Assembly (NCBI GenBank): GCA_025667525.1 | Contig: CM046875.1 | Location: 153,199,675-153,263,674, forward strand | DNA: 64,000 nt | Origin: Glebionis coronaria | Lineage: Eukaryota; Streptophyta; Magnoliopsida; Asterales; Asteraceae | Reading direction: 5' to 3' | The notes under the pieces: generated by a model | The model's database searches: none | Told to the model about the DNA's origin: nothing | The model's input: the letters and a program-made list of their open reading frames with translations, nothing else | Shown here: one piece after another, positions 8,985 to 20,568 of the stretch | Layout of the letters: every line of letters begins with the position of its first letter | Position numbering within the stretch: the stretch's first letter is position 1 | Program-made: the position numbers and the translations under genes

Positions 8985-11944
8985 ATGTCTCAACCAGATG
9001 GTGTTAATGCTCACTTGGATGATGTTCAGAACACTGATCCTGTTCTACCTCAAGGACAACCACAAGTTATGCATCCTGCACCAACACAAGGTGCTCAAGT
9101 CGTGAATGATGTAGCTACCTCTACACCAACACCTTCTTATACTCTGTCTGCTGTTAAACTCCCAGTTCTCAAAGGTGACAATTATGAGACTTGGGCTATG
9201 CAGATGGAACACTACCTGAATCACACAGATCATACTGTGTGGCAAGTTATCAAGAATGGGAACACACCAAAGAAGTTACACTGGTTGCCAGACAATACAT
9301 GCTATGTTCTACCTACTGTGACTGCTGATGAGGTACAAGCAGAGATCAGAGAAAGAAAAGCTAGAACTGCTTTAGCTATGGCTCTTTCTAAAGACATTCT
9401 ACCAAGCTTTCATCATTATAAAGATACTAAAGCTATGTGGGATGCTATAAAACTTAGATTTAGAGGTAATGACAAATCTAAGAAAATCAAGAAGATTGTT
9501 CTTAAGCAAGAATTTGATAACTTCTCAATTACCAGTATGGAGGGAATCCATGGTGGATATGGAAGGTTCAGCAAGTTTCTTATTCAGTTAGCTGTTTATG
9601 GACAAGTAATTCCTAATGAAGAAGCAAATCTAAAATTCTTAAGAAGTGTTCCACCAGAGTGGAAAGCAATGGCTATGCACTTCATCACAAGAGATGATTT
9701 TGAAACAATTCCATTTGATCATCTCTACAACAATCTTAGAGCATATGAGATGGATGTGAAAGGCACTAATGTAAAGACAGCAACTACTTCAAAGTCTAAC
9801 ATGGCTTTTGTGTCAGATGGGAACAACGGTACTTACTTTCAAAATACCGCTAGTGGATCTAGCAGCGGTACTTACTTCACAAATAGCGTTGGAGGACTTA
9901 CAAGCAGTACTTACCCACAAAGTATTGAAATCAGTCCTATGATATCTCAAAATCCACATGGAAGGTCTTCACCATTGTTTAGTGACAATGATGCCTTCTC
10001 ATTCTTTGCTGGACAAGACAACAGGCCAAGATTAACTCTCAATGACTTGTTCCAAATGGATGATGCTGATGTTGAAGAGATGGATCTTAAATGGCAAGCT
10101 GCAATGGTGTCAGTAAGATCTAATAGGTTCTTCAAGAAGACTGGAAGAAAAATGATTGTTGATCCTAATGAGCCATTGGGATATGACAAGTCTAAAGTTG
10201 AATGCTATAACTGTGGAAGGAATGGACACATTGCAAGAGAATGCAATAGAGATAAAGCTGAAACAAGCAATCTGAAGTCCAAGAACAACTATAGAATCAG
10301 TCCAAGAATAACTAAAAGCTTTCTAAGAGGAAACAGCAGGAGTCCTAAAGGAACCAAAGCATTGGTTACTGTAGATGGAGTGGTGAATTGGGCAGAAGAG
10401 GAAGAAGAAGAAGAGCTTAGATTAATGGCTCTCTCTCATGAAGATACTGAGGTACACCCTTGTTCTAAAGATTGTATTCTTAAATTTAATAGTCTAAAAG
10501 TAGAACTAGAGGAACAGTATCAAAAGGTTAACACATGCACTGTAGAAGTAGAGGCTTTCAAACAAGGTGTTGTTAAACTTGAGGATAATATAGTTTTGTA
10601 CAAAAAGACTCAACAAAACTATGAAGAGAAAATTAGGATTTTGACTCTTCAAATGAGGGAAAAAGATGTGGAAATAAAAGCTTTTGAAAGACAACTTTTA
10701 AAAATAAATACAGAAAATGAAGCTTTAAAACCCAGTCTTTGTAAAGAGAGGGAAGTAATTAGTCAATGGCAACAATCCTCTAAGGGATTGGTAAAATTGA
10801 TTAATTCACAAATGGGGTATTATGATAAAACAGGCCTAGGATATATTGAGGATCAACCTGGGTTAACCTTAACTAACAAGGACTTATCAAAAGGGATTTT
10901 TGATAGTTCTGATGAGGTAGATGATACACCTGAAAATGATAGATATGCTGAAGGAATGAGGCAGTTCCTCCACCAGTATCAGGAACTTTCATGCCCCCTT
11001 GTAATGATACTAGTATAGAGTTAGAAGATCCTAAGATTAATAATGTCTTTAACTCTAGTACTGTGTCTCAAGAAGATACTGATGTGACCAAGAATATTGT
11101 TTATCCACCTCTAATGAATAACTTTGTTTCTGAGGAATCTAACACTAGTTCTGCTCCTAAGCAGGTAAAAACTCTTAGCAAGATATTGGAAAACAATAAA
11201 CAACATACTAAAAACAAAAGGGCTGGGCTAGGTTTAAAAAAATTAAAGTCAAAACAACCTTTTGGATCTTCTTTAAGAAGAAAAGGATGTTATGTTTGTG
11301 GTAATCTAAGTCATTTTATCAAGGATTGTACATTACATGAAGATGAAATTGTGAAACAGAAGGCTACACAAAGGGTCATGAAAAACAGTAATGGGAAAAA
11401 TGCACAGGGTAATAGGAAACAGAAACTTAAAGATGACAAACCTAAGTTTGATCATGCAAGGGTAGTTAAACAGGTTAAAAATAATCCTACCAAAAGTTTT
11501 GTCCCTAGGGCAGTACTTATGAAGCAAGGACTTGTATCCTTAAAGTCTGGCAAACCAAGTACCGGCAAGCCAAAACCTATAAGTACTGCTAGACCAAACT
11601 CAAGTATTGTTGGTTTAAAGTCTGTAAAACTAATGTTCTCCAAGACTTCTAAGAAGGTTTTTGAAAAAGTTAAAGCACCTAGAAGTAAGGACAAGAACAA
11701 ATCAGTACAAATGTGGGTTCCTAAAAGAGATATACCATGTGTTAAAGCAAGTACCGCTAAGGCAGTATTTAAGTCAAAGAAGTCAAAGCACATAGAGTCA
11801 CCCTATGAATTTGACTACATAAATGAAACCATGAAGTATAAGAGTAAAAGTAGCATTACTGGGAATGCTTCAGTACAAACTCTGAAATGTATAGGTCTCA
11901 CAAGATCAGAGCCAAATGTGGCTTGGGTCCCTGTTAAAAACTAA
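8985..11944 (+). pseudogene. gag of element 1 (capsid/nucleocapsid), one frameshift
   Basis: Start ATG at 8985, about 60 bp after the PBS. Residues 60-260 form a copia gag (UBN2/retrotransposon-gag family) domain: LKGDNYETWAMQMEHYL, then TAKAMWDAIKLRFRGN-like and LLRSVPPEWKAMAMHF-like motifs. A first CCHC zinc knuckle (CYNCGRNGHIAREC) lies at about residue 406. It is followed by an acidic stretch and a long coiled-coil region. The frame changes in a run of five C near 10990, and the second stretch (10991-11944) holds a second knuckle (CYVCGNLSHFIKDC) and a basic Lys/Ser-rich tail ending NVAWVPVKN. Two knuckles around a coiled coil make a large gag of about 980 residues. The C-run frameshift cannot be compared with element 2, which is cut before this point. 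The capsid would assemble particles in the cytoplasm and package element RNA. Confidence 0.85.
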
Positions 11945-11958
11945 TAAGTTTTATTTGT

Positions 11959-12318
11959 GTGCAGGGGCATCTCATTGATGAATTAAAAGATAAAGGAATT
12001 GTAGATAGTGGATGCTCAAGACACATGACAGGGAACAAAGATTTTCTTGCTGAATTTGAAGACTTCAGAGGAGGTCCAGTAGCCTTTGGTGGTAGCAAAG
12101 GTAGAATCACTGGCAAAGGGAGAATCAAAACAGGAAAGTTGGAATTTGAAGATGTCTTCTTTGTGAAAGAATTGAATGAGTTCAATCTCTTTTCAGTATC
12201 ACAAATGTGTGATAAGAAGAACAAGGTGCTATTCATAGACAAAGACTGCTTGGTGTTGTCTAAAGACTTTGAGATGCCCAAGGAATCTCAAATACTGCTT
12301 AAAGTACATAGGCAATAA
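11959..12318 (+). pseudogene. pol of element 1: aspartic protease
   Basis: Start of the pol reading frame, which differs from the gag frame. The protease has the copia active site in DSGCSRHMTGN (Asp near 12004), followed by FGGSKGRITGKG and LFSVSQMCDK-type motifs. The open frame begins within TTTTATTTGTGTGCAG and has no ATG before the active site, so it is not started independently. It ends at a TAA (12316-12318). Element 2 has a glutamate codon there, so the stop is a private nonsense mutation. The enzyme would cleave the gag-pol polyprotein in the particle. Confidence 0.85.
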
Positions 12319-12321
12319 AAT

Positions 12322-14010
12322 ATGTACACCTTTAATCTTCATACTATTACTCCAACAGGTGGTATTACATGTTTGCTAGCTAAAGCTTCTTTAGATGAGT
12401 CAAATCTATGGCATAGAAGGTTAGGTCATGTGAATTTTAAGAATCTTAATAGATTGGTAAAAAGGAATTTGGTTAGAGGTATACCTAACAAATCTTTTCA
12501 AAATGATTTCACATGTACTGCTTGTCAAAAAGGAAAACAACATAGAGCCTCTTGTAAGACCAAGGCTGTAAATACTGTGACAAAACCTTTGCATCTCTTG
12601 CATATGGATTTATTTGGTCCAGTTTCTATAAGAAGCATTAACCATAAGACCTTTTGTCTAGTCATAACTGAAAATTATAGTAGATTCAGTTGGGTTTTAT
12701 TTTTAGCCATTAAAAGTGAAACAAGTGAATTACTAAAGGATTTTATCACTTTAGTTGAAAAGCAGTTCACTAAACAAGTTTTAATCATTAGGACTGATAA
12801 TGGAACAGAATTTAAGAATGCTGATTTTGATGAATTCTGTAGGTCTAAAGGAATTAAGAGGCAATTTAGTAATCCTAGAACTCCTCAACAGAATGGAGTA
12901 GCTGAAAGGAAGAATAGGACATTAATTGAGGCTGCTAGAACTATGTTGGCTGATTCACTTTTGCCAAATACCTTTTGGGCTGAAGCAATCAATACTGCAT
13001 GTTATGTGTTAAATAGAGTTCTAGTAACTAAACCTCAAAACAAAACACCTTATGAACTTTTGACTAATGTAAAGCCTAACATAAGTCATTTAAAACCTTT
13101 TGGGTGTCATGTGTCCATACTAAATACTCTTGATTACTTGGGAAAGTTTGATGGAAAGTCTGATCCAGGATATCTTGTAGGATATTCATTGCAAAGTAAA
13201 GTATCTAGGGTTTACAATTTGGCAACTAAGAAAGTTGAAGAAAATGCTCATGTCGATTTCTTAGAAAATAAACCCAATGTTCCAGGAATAGGTTATGCTT
13301 GGATGTTTGATTTGGATTATCTAACTAACTCCATGGATTACTACTCTTTGCAAAAAGATTTTCAAACTAACAATGCATGTGAGGAGTCAAGTGCAATTAA
13401 TACAGGTACTCAAGAAGATGTTTCTTCATCTGATGAAGATGTTCACATCTATGTGCCAAATATGCCTACTGTCACTCCCATGTCTGCAACTCCCAAGAAG
13501 CAAACCATGCCATCAAATGATGATCAAGCCTCCCAGGAGCTTCAGAGGCTTCAAGATCAAGAAAAGAATGCTACATCTGCTTATAAGCATTCAGGAGAAA
13601 AATCTTTTGAGTCACAACACTCAGCAGTACATACTATACCTAGCGGTACTTCATCTGCAAGTACTGCTAAGTCAAAATCTGCTAGATCTGCTGACTCAGT
13701 AGAAGAGATTTTGCAAGCATTGGACGATGAAGACTTATATGCCAGTCCAGCTGAAGGAATCTTCTCCAAAGCTTCCTATGATGAGCAGGGTGCAGTAACT
13801 GATTTCAATAATTTGGAAACTGAAATTCCAATCAGTTCTATTCCCACTCATAAAGTCAACAACAACCATCCTGCTACTCAGATTATTGGTGATCCAAAAT
13901 CTGCTATACAAACTAGAAGACAACTGCAAACCAATATTGAAACTCATGCACTAGTGAGATATGTCAAACAACAGCAGAGAACGAATCATAAAGATACTCA
14001 GCATTGTTAG
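12322..14010 (+). pseudogene. pol of element 1: integrase
   Basis: Continues the protease frame after the stop at 12316. The zinc-binding domain has WHRRLGHVNF with the C-x2-C partner CTACQKGK. The catalytic triad is visible as D in HMDLFGP (about residue 95), D in RTDNGTEF (about 157) and E in PQQNGVAERKNR (about 195). The family C-terminal motif (LKPFGCHVSILN, GYSLQSK) follows. The last ~200 residues are a Ser/Thr/Asp-rich linker with STA peptides encoded by AGTACTGCT-type triplets, leading into reverse transcriptase. A TAG at 14008-14010 ends the ORF, where element 2 has a leucine codon. The enzyme would insert the cDNA with a 5-bp stagger, which fits the observed GTTCA duplication. Confidence 0.9.
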
Positions 14011-14076
14011 TTTGCCTGTTTCTTATCTCAAGTAGAGCCCAAAAATATCTCTCAGGCTCTTGATGAAGAAAGTTAG

Positions 14077-15585
14077 GTGGATGCCATGCAAGAAGAATTA
14101 ACACAATTTGAGCTACAAAAGGTTTGGATTCTTGTGGATCTTCCCTCAGGAAAAAGAGTAATTGGTACAAGATGGGTCTTCAGGAACAAGATGGATGAAA
14201 GAGGGGTTGTTGTGAGGAACAAGGCAAGACTTGTTGCTCAAGGCTATAGACAGGAAGAAGGGATAGACTATGATGAGGTTTTTGCACCAGTGGCAAGGAT
14301 AGAAGCCATTAGGTTATTTTTGGTTGTTGCATCATATATGGGATTTATAGTCTATCAAATGGATGTGAAAAGTGCCTTTCTATATGGTACTATTTCAGAG
14401 GAGGTATATTTCTCACAACCTCCAGGTTTTGTAGATCCTAAATTCCTCAATAGAGTCTACAAAGTTATCAAAGCACTTTATGGTCTGCATCAAGCTCCAA
14501 GAGCCTGGTATGCAACTTTATCCAACTTTCTGCTAGTACATGGATATAGGAGAGGAACCATTGACAAAACTCTGTTCATCAAGAAAAATGCCAAAGACAT
14601 TATTCTAGTTCAAGTCTATGTTGATGACATCATTTTTGGTTCTACTAAGAAGACATGGTGTGAAGAGTTTGAAGCTTTGATGAAAGGAAGATTTCAAATG
14701 AGTTCTATGGGAGAACTAACTTTCTTTTTGGGACTACAAGTCAAACAAAGGAAAGATGGAATATTTATCTGCCAAGATAAATATGTTGCTGAAATCTTAA
14801 AGAAATTTTCATGTATGGATACAAGGAGTACAAGCACACCTTTTGAAGCCAAGAAATCTTTATCAAAAGATGAACATGGAGAGGATGTTGACATTCATCT
14901 CTATAGGTCAATGATTGGTTCATTGATGTATCTTACTGCTTCAAGACCAGATATAATGTTTGTTGTGTGTGCTTGTTCAAGATTCCAAGTTCATCCAAAG
15001 GTGTCACATCTATATGTTGTGAAGAAGATTTTTAAATATCTTAAAAGTCAACCTAATTTAGGATTATGGTATCCTAGAGACTCCACCTTTGAATTGGAAG
15101 CTTACTCAGATAGTGACTATGCTGGAGCAAATCATGATAGGAAATCCACAATAGGAGGTTGTCAATTCCTAGGCAGAAGACTCATATCATGGCAGTGTAA
15201 GAAGCAAACCATTGTTGCTACTTCTACAACTGAAGTTGAATATGTAGCTGTTGCTCATTGCTGTGGACAAGTACTTTGGATTCAAAATCAATTGTTGGAC
15301 TATGGGTTCAATTTCATGAACACCAAGATTTACATTGATAATGAAAGTACTATATGCATTGTCAAGAATACAGTATTTCACTCCAAGACTAAGCATATTG
15401 AAATAAGACATCACTTTATAAGAGATGCTTATGACAAAAAGCTTATTCAAGTCTTGAAGATTCATACAGACAACGATGTAGCTGATTTGTTGACCAAGGC
15501 ATTTGATGCAAAGAGATTCGAATTCCTGGTGACACACATTGGTATGCTCAACCAATTACATGCTGCATATGTTGAGGGGAGGTAA
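14077..15585 (+). pseudogene. pol of element 1: reverse transcriptase and RNase H
   Basis: Begins after a TAG at 14074-14076 (element 2 has tryptophan there). It starts with the usual SIRE motif [18 protein letters not shown] motifs in order: [41 protein letters not shown] (about residue 94), [12 protein letters not shown] and the catalytic YVDDIIFGS (about residue 182). RNase H follows with AYSDSDYAG (about 343), the STTEVEYVA motif (Val replaces the usual Ala) and [13 protein letters not shown]. The natural end is HAAYVEGR plus TAA at 15583-15585. This 502-residue part is itself uninterrupted. Its job is cDNA synthesis from element RNA inside particles. Three nonsense codons upstream in the same frame make the whole pol inactive in this copy. 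Confidence 0.95.
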
Positions 15586-15958
15586 TATCTATACAAGTTT
15601 TATATAAATTTTATTGTATAGTCTATGCTTTGTGTTTTTGATGTTATTGCAGGTTTATAGAAAAAGATAAAAGAGGTTACATGTCTAGTGGAAAGCATGA
15701 ACTGGTCAAAATTGTGAGGTACCGTTGTCACTCCAAGTACCGCTAGCACAAACCCAAGTACCGCTTATGTTCCATGTACCACTACATGTCCGTTGTACTG
15801 TTAAGGGTCTCTTTTGTAAATTTGGCGGTTTCTTCGCGCTTGGGTTTGTTATTTACTTAAATACTTACCCCAATTACACAATTGATTCACCTAATCTTTT
15901 ATTTTTCTATCTTGATTCTATAACCTTCTCTCTAATCTTTCGATCATCAAAAATACTA
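15586..15958 (+). other. Spacer between pol and ORF3, GTAC-rich
   Basis: About 370 bp. Five GTAC cores lie at 15719-15800 (GAGGTACCGTTG, CAAGTACCGCTA, CAAGTACCGCTT, CATGTACCACTA, TTGTACTGTTAAG), the same motif family as in the LTR. An open frame runs through it, but the first ATG consistent with both copies of ORF3 is at 15959. The element-2 equivalent (49382-49740) keeps the GTAC cluster. Confidence 0.6.
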
Positions 15959-17839
15959 ATGACTGCCTTACAAGTAATCTCTAAGCATAATTTAGTTGCG
16001 AATCTTGCTACGAATGATGACTAACTTGGTTTCCATGAGATGCTTGGTTTCCTTTCTCGAAGTCATATTCGCTTCGCACTCACTGTAAGTCCAGTTGTCT
16101 CTATACACATTGTTGAACAATTTTGGGATACTATTGTTTTAGGTACTCGTTTTGATCAACCTTGCATTAAGGCTAGGGTAAATCATAGGAATATATATGT
16201 CACTGAGGTACTGCTAAGAGCAAGTTTGAGACTTAATGATGAAAATGGACTTAGTATGCTTAATAATACAGAGATTCATGATGGCCTTGCAGCCATGGAC
16301 TATGGGGGTGGTAGGGAAAGTCTTACTTTCTTTAAAGCATTATTTTCACCTCAATGGAAATTGCTTTTTCATGCTATTATTCACTGTTTAAGTTCAAAAA
16401 GTACATCTTTTGATCAAATACCTGCTGCATTAGCATCTGCTGGTATTTGTCTAGCAAATAACAGGGTTTTTAATTTTTCAAAATTAATTTTTGAAGGCAT
16501 GACTAGGAATTTGGAAGGGACTAAGAAGTTTTTAATGTATCCTAGATTCATTCAGGCTTTAGTTAGTAACCAAATACCTAACCTACCAGCATTAACTAAT
16601 ACATAGGATGTTCCTTCGTTCACAAAGAGAACTTTCTCTTTCTTGAACAAACAAGGCAATGCCTTTTCAGGAACTGTAACACCATTGTTTGCTCATATGT
16701 TAGCCCAACCTGCCAATCAAGAAGGTGAGGAACCTAGAAATGATAGTGATTCTCAGAAAACTCCTTCTCACCAGAGCTCCCACTCTCTAGAAGATTCATA
16801 ATCTTCTTCTCACAATGTTGGTATTCCACCAAACACTGATGAGATGATCCGCACACCTGCTGCTTCTATTGCTGCTAGTGGTTCACCACAAGCACAAGCA
16901 CCAGAGGTGGTGGATGTTGCAAATTTAACTTCTTTGTATACAAGTTTGTCCCAACATGTACAGGTATTGCAGAAAGATAAGCTTGTTCAAGACAAGAAAA
17001 TTGCTGAATTGGAAGCTAGCCTACTCAAGTTAAGGAACAAAGTGTCATCTTGGATGAGGCAATATAGATCTGTTCAGACATCTGCAATCAGGAAGCAAAG
17101 GTTCAAAAACATCAGGAAAAGGCAACTGAATGCAACCAAACAGGGGAGGAATATTGAAGAACAAGGAAGGAACAATGAAGAACAACCACCTTCTTCTGAT
17201 AATCAAACAAGGATCTCTGGAAATGACATCAATTTTGAATTGGATGAAGATGTCATGGGGACTTTTAAAGATGGAACTGGTTTAGAGACTGGTGTGGATG
17301 AACCTTCAGACATGGAGATTCAACAACAAGACCCACAACCTACTCCAGAGGAACCACAAGTTCAAGAACAAGTTCAAGAACAAGTTTAAGAAAAATTGGT
17401 AATTCAACCAGAGGAGCCACAAGTTGTAGAAACATTGGCAACTCAGCCAGAACCAACATTTCAATCACCACCTCAAGCTAATTGGAGTGCTTTCTATGAG
17501 AAGTTGGAGGAAATTTCTAATCAGTTTCCTGATCCATCACCACAAAGCAATAAGTCAGAAAAGATTGAAGAAGTGCAAGTTGGTATGATGGCTTCTATGG
17601 AAGATAAAGCATCTGGGGAAACACAAGTGATTAAAGAAACAAGTGTGTCAAATACTGGTGAAGTCAACTTTGTTCAAGATCCAAGTACTGCTAAGACAAC
17701 TGCAAGTACTGCTGACATTGTTGAAGATCCAAGTACTGCTAAGCCAATTGCAAGTACTGCTAAGCCAATTGCAAGTACCGCTGGTGATCATCCTTCACTG
17801 GAAAGTCAAAGTTCATTTGGAGAAAATGAGACTTTAGCC
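15959..17839 (+). pseudogene. ORF3 of element 1, N-terminal part (post-pol protein, env-like position)
   Basis: A long ORF in the position where SIRE elements carry an envelope-like gene. Start ATG at 15959 (MTALQVISKHNLVANLATND). Residues ~1-215 form a domain with the order SRSHIRFALTVSP, FWDTIVLGTRF, VTEVLLRASLRLNDENG, FSPQWKLLFHAIIHCLSSKS, FNFSKLIFEGMTRN and YPRFIQALVSNQIP. I know relatives of this block only as unnamed retroelement proteins in Asteraceae. A coiled coil, a Gln/Glu/Pro-rich region and a tail of repeated (P/A)STAK(P/T)-like peptides (17680-17780) follow. In-frame stops at 16022, 16604, 16799 and 17387 break it. No signal peptide or convincing membrane segment is seen, so an envelope function is not supported. 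A gypsy LTR interrupts it at 17845. Confidence 0.75.
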
Positions 17840-17844
17840 AAATT
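17840..17844. repeat. Target site duplication of solo LTR, left copy (AAATT)
   Basis: AAATT before TGTAACACC, repeated at 20564-20568 after GTTACA. It shows that a single LTR plus flanks sits inside ORF3. Confidence 0.95.
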
Positions 17845-20563
17845 TGTAACACCCCCACAAATGCTATGCGCAGCGGAACTACAACATTGGGTGCTACGTA
17901 GTTATCATCACACATAAGCTATATTAAATGACTCGAAGAGACGTAAAAGTTCAAACATTCTTAAAAACATCAAGTCTACAGTTTTCCAAATCCCAAGAAT
18001 TATATAAAACAGAGTTGCGTTTAGGTCCCCACTGAATCTCAACCCAAAAAAAAATACATTTTCATTCACATGACATAGTATAAAATTTTTTTAGTGCAAA
18101 AAGGGAGGAAAACAAAGTAGACCGCCAAGCCACAACAACTTCCATCCTCGCATGCTCCGCTGCTATCAATCTTGGTTACCTGAAACACATGCTTAAAATC
18201 GTCAACACAAAGGTTGAGCGAATCTATAGGTTTATCAAATCATAAGTTGAACATAAGTATAAAAAAAACCAATCATGATCATTCAATAGCATTGTCGTAC
18301 TCACAATCTATTACTCAAGGATATGACAATTGTGTTTAAGCTCATGACACTAATCCGTTAACTCAATCACCCGCGTAATAATTACCGGCGTGATTCAGAT
18401 GAAACCAGTGCCCCTTCTAAAGGCATCAGTTGCAATTATACCTTATCTCTCATACAAGATAATCTACCGCAGAACTTACTCAACGTACAGCTTCTCGGCT
18501 AGCATTGGGTCGTTAGCCCCGTAGTACTACAAATTGTATAAGCGGCTATTTCCCCCTACTCGAGGGCAGGACAATAGTTAATAGTTCATGAATTTAGGGA
18601 CTTTTGCAACTAGGTACTCAACACAATTTCGAGGCAACGTTCGGGTCCAACAATCATTCAAGCCTTATGTTCATTTTCATTTAAATAGCATGTATCCCCC
18701 TCGCGGGTTAAAAACATTTGAATAAAGTAAAGAGCGAGGCTATAGACTCACCTTGCGTAGTAGTAGTAGTTCTAGCGAAGACGTAACGAGAAATGTCACC
18801 GACGACGTGGATGCCCGGGAAAATCAAACACTTGACCTAAAATCAAGGTACGTAAACCAAATCAATACTCCGCGTACATTATTGTACTAAACACACGCAA
18901 ATGCAAACACACTCAATGCTTATGAAAACTCACGCCAAAGTCAAACAAGTAGTTGTTACTAGACTTATACCATTTATCAATGTTATTAAAATTACTATCC
19001 ATTTTTACTCATTTTCGCCGATACTTACCGAAAGTACAGACTATTTTACTATGCTTAACCATTTTTATAAAATTTAACAAAATTCTCAAAAATACTATAA
19101 GACCTGTAGAAAACACATATTTAATCCCAATAAAAGTTTTCGCTTTTACGACCCGTTACTCAACACATTACTAAACCTACATTTTTCGGACTGAAATTGC
19201 ACTTTGACCAAGTCGGACTCATTTGACCCATTTAAAATATACCATTGACCTCTACGACACCTAAGTCTAATAATAGACTCAAATACACAGGTTTGAAACC
19301 AAAAATTAACTTTCAATCATTTACCAAACTCTATCTATGGTCCCCGGGATTTGACCCAAACCAAACACAAATTCGGATTGTGTTGATTCTCATCTCCCGG
19401 TACACGAAAATCAAAACATCATAACTTTTGACTCGTAATGAGTTAGAAGCTCATTCAAGCGGCAAATCGAAGCTAGAAGAATTCTCTATAAGTCCATCCT
19501 ATTAGTTTCACCATTTTCAAACAATAAGATTTCCAAAAATTACGTTTTACCCACTGGTCTAAAATGACTACTTAAAAATCATACCAAATCAATTTTTCAA
19601 TCCATTCCAACAATTCCTATGGTCCTAATATCACCCTAATATCATCCTAACACATCTAATTAACCTATATCATCCTCAAATTCAAAAACCCAAAAATAAA
19701 AATTCAACTAGCAAACACCCCACTATGTAATATAATAATATTAACACATTCTTCTCCACAAAAATGGATCAAACATGGTGTTCATTATCAAAAACTTGAA
19801 AGAAAAATAAAGTTTATGCATGTGTATAAAAATCATACCAAAATGTAGCTCTTGAAAAATTAGGAATGGGTCTTTGCTTACTTTTTCTTGAATCAAACTA
19901 GAAATCAAAGATTTTGAAGGGTTTTGTTGGTTGGGGTGTACGGTCAAAACAAGAAAAGAGAGGAGAAAGATGAAGATTTTGCTTAAATGAATTTTTAATT
20001 GAAATTGTGTTAGTGGGAATTTTATATATAGTCCAAGTCTTGGGTTAATATTGACAAAATGCATTCTTTTGGGCCATAAATGTAAATAATAACTTAAGTT
20101 GCGGGAAATGAGTAAAAGTAAATTTTACAAACATTTACGGGACTCGGGTTCCGTAAAAATACTAAAGAGTTTAAACGCACACGAAAAAAAAATAATACTA
20201 TAACGACTCGATACGTAATTTAAAACGATATCGTCGAAATATTAAATATCGAAACGATCGATAATAAAATAATAAAATATAAAATTTTGGCATCCGTCGG
20301 TATCGTAGTCGTCATCGGTTCTTCTTAAATCGTCAAACATTAAAATTACGACCGTAAACGTTGGTTTCAACTTAAACCGTCAAATATATCGCAAACGAAA
20401 TTTCTTAAAAATTTCAAAAATATACGTAAAATAGGATTAAATAAATGACATTGGGCTCGGGATATCACATCCACAAGTGAGCCACAACTTAAGAGAGATG
20501 CTCATACTGAACAACTCTTGAGACAATAACTTAGCATCATACGGCACTTTCACGGTTGTTACA
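17845..20563 (-). mobile_element. Solo Tekay-type gypsy LTR (2719 bp) inside ORF3 of element 1
   Basis: TGTAACACCCCC at the left end, GGTTGTTACA at the right end, and a perfect AAATT duplication on both sides. There is no internal domain. Solo LTRs arise by recombination between the two LTRs of a full element. Internal blocks match LTR F (3862-6748) in the same order (TCCCGGTACACGAA, CGTAATGAGTTAGAAG, GGGACTCGGGTT). The minus reading has the CCTATAGATTCGCTCAACC block of Tekay-type LTRs, so the orientation is minus. It is the youngest layer of this nest. A TATATATA-type stretch near 20025 could serve as its TATA box. Confidence 0.9.
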
Positions 20564-20568
20564 AAATT
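20564..20568. repeat. Target site duplication of solo LTR, right copy (AAATT)
   Basis: Matches 17840-17844 exactly. Confidence 0.95.

Noticed and set aside
15959..16606. Naming ORF3 a synaptobrevin/longin-like or envelope protein
   Set aside because: Some databases use such names for relatives, but I see no SNARE motif, signal peptide or membrane segment. The function is left open.
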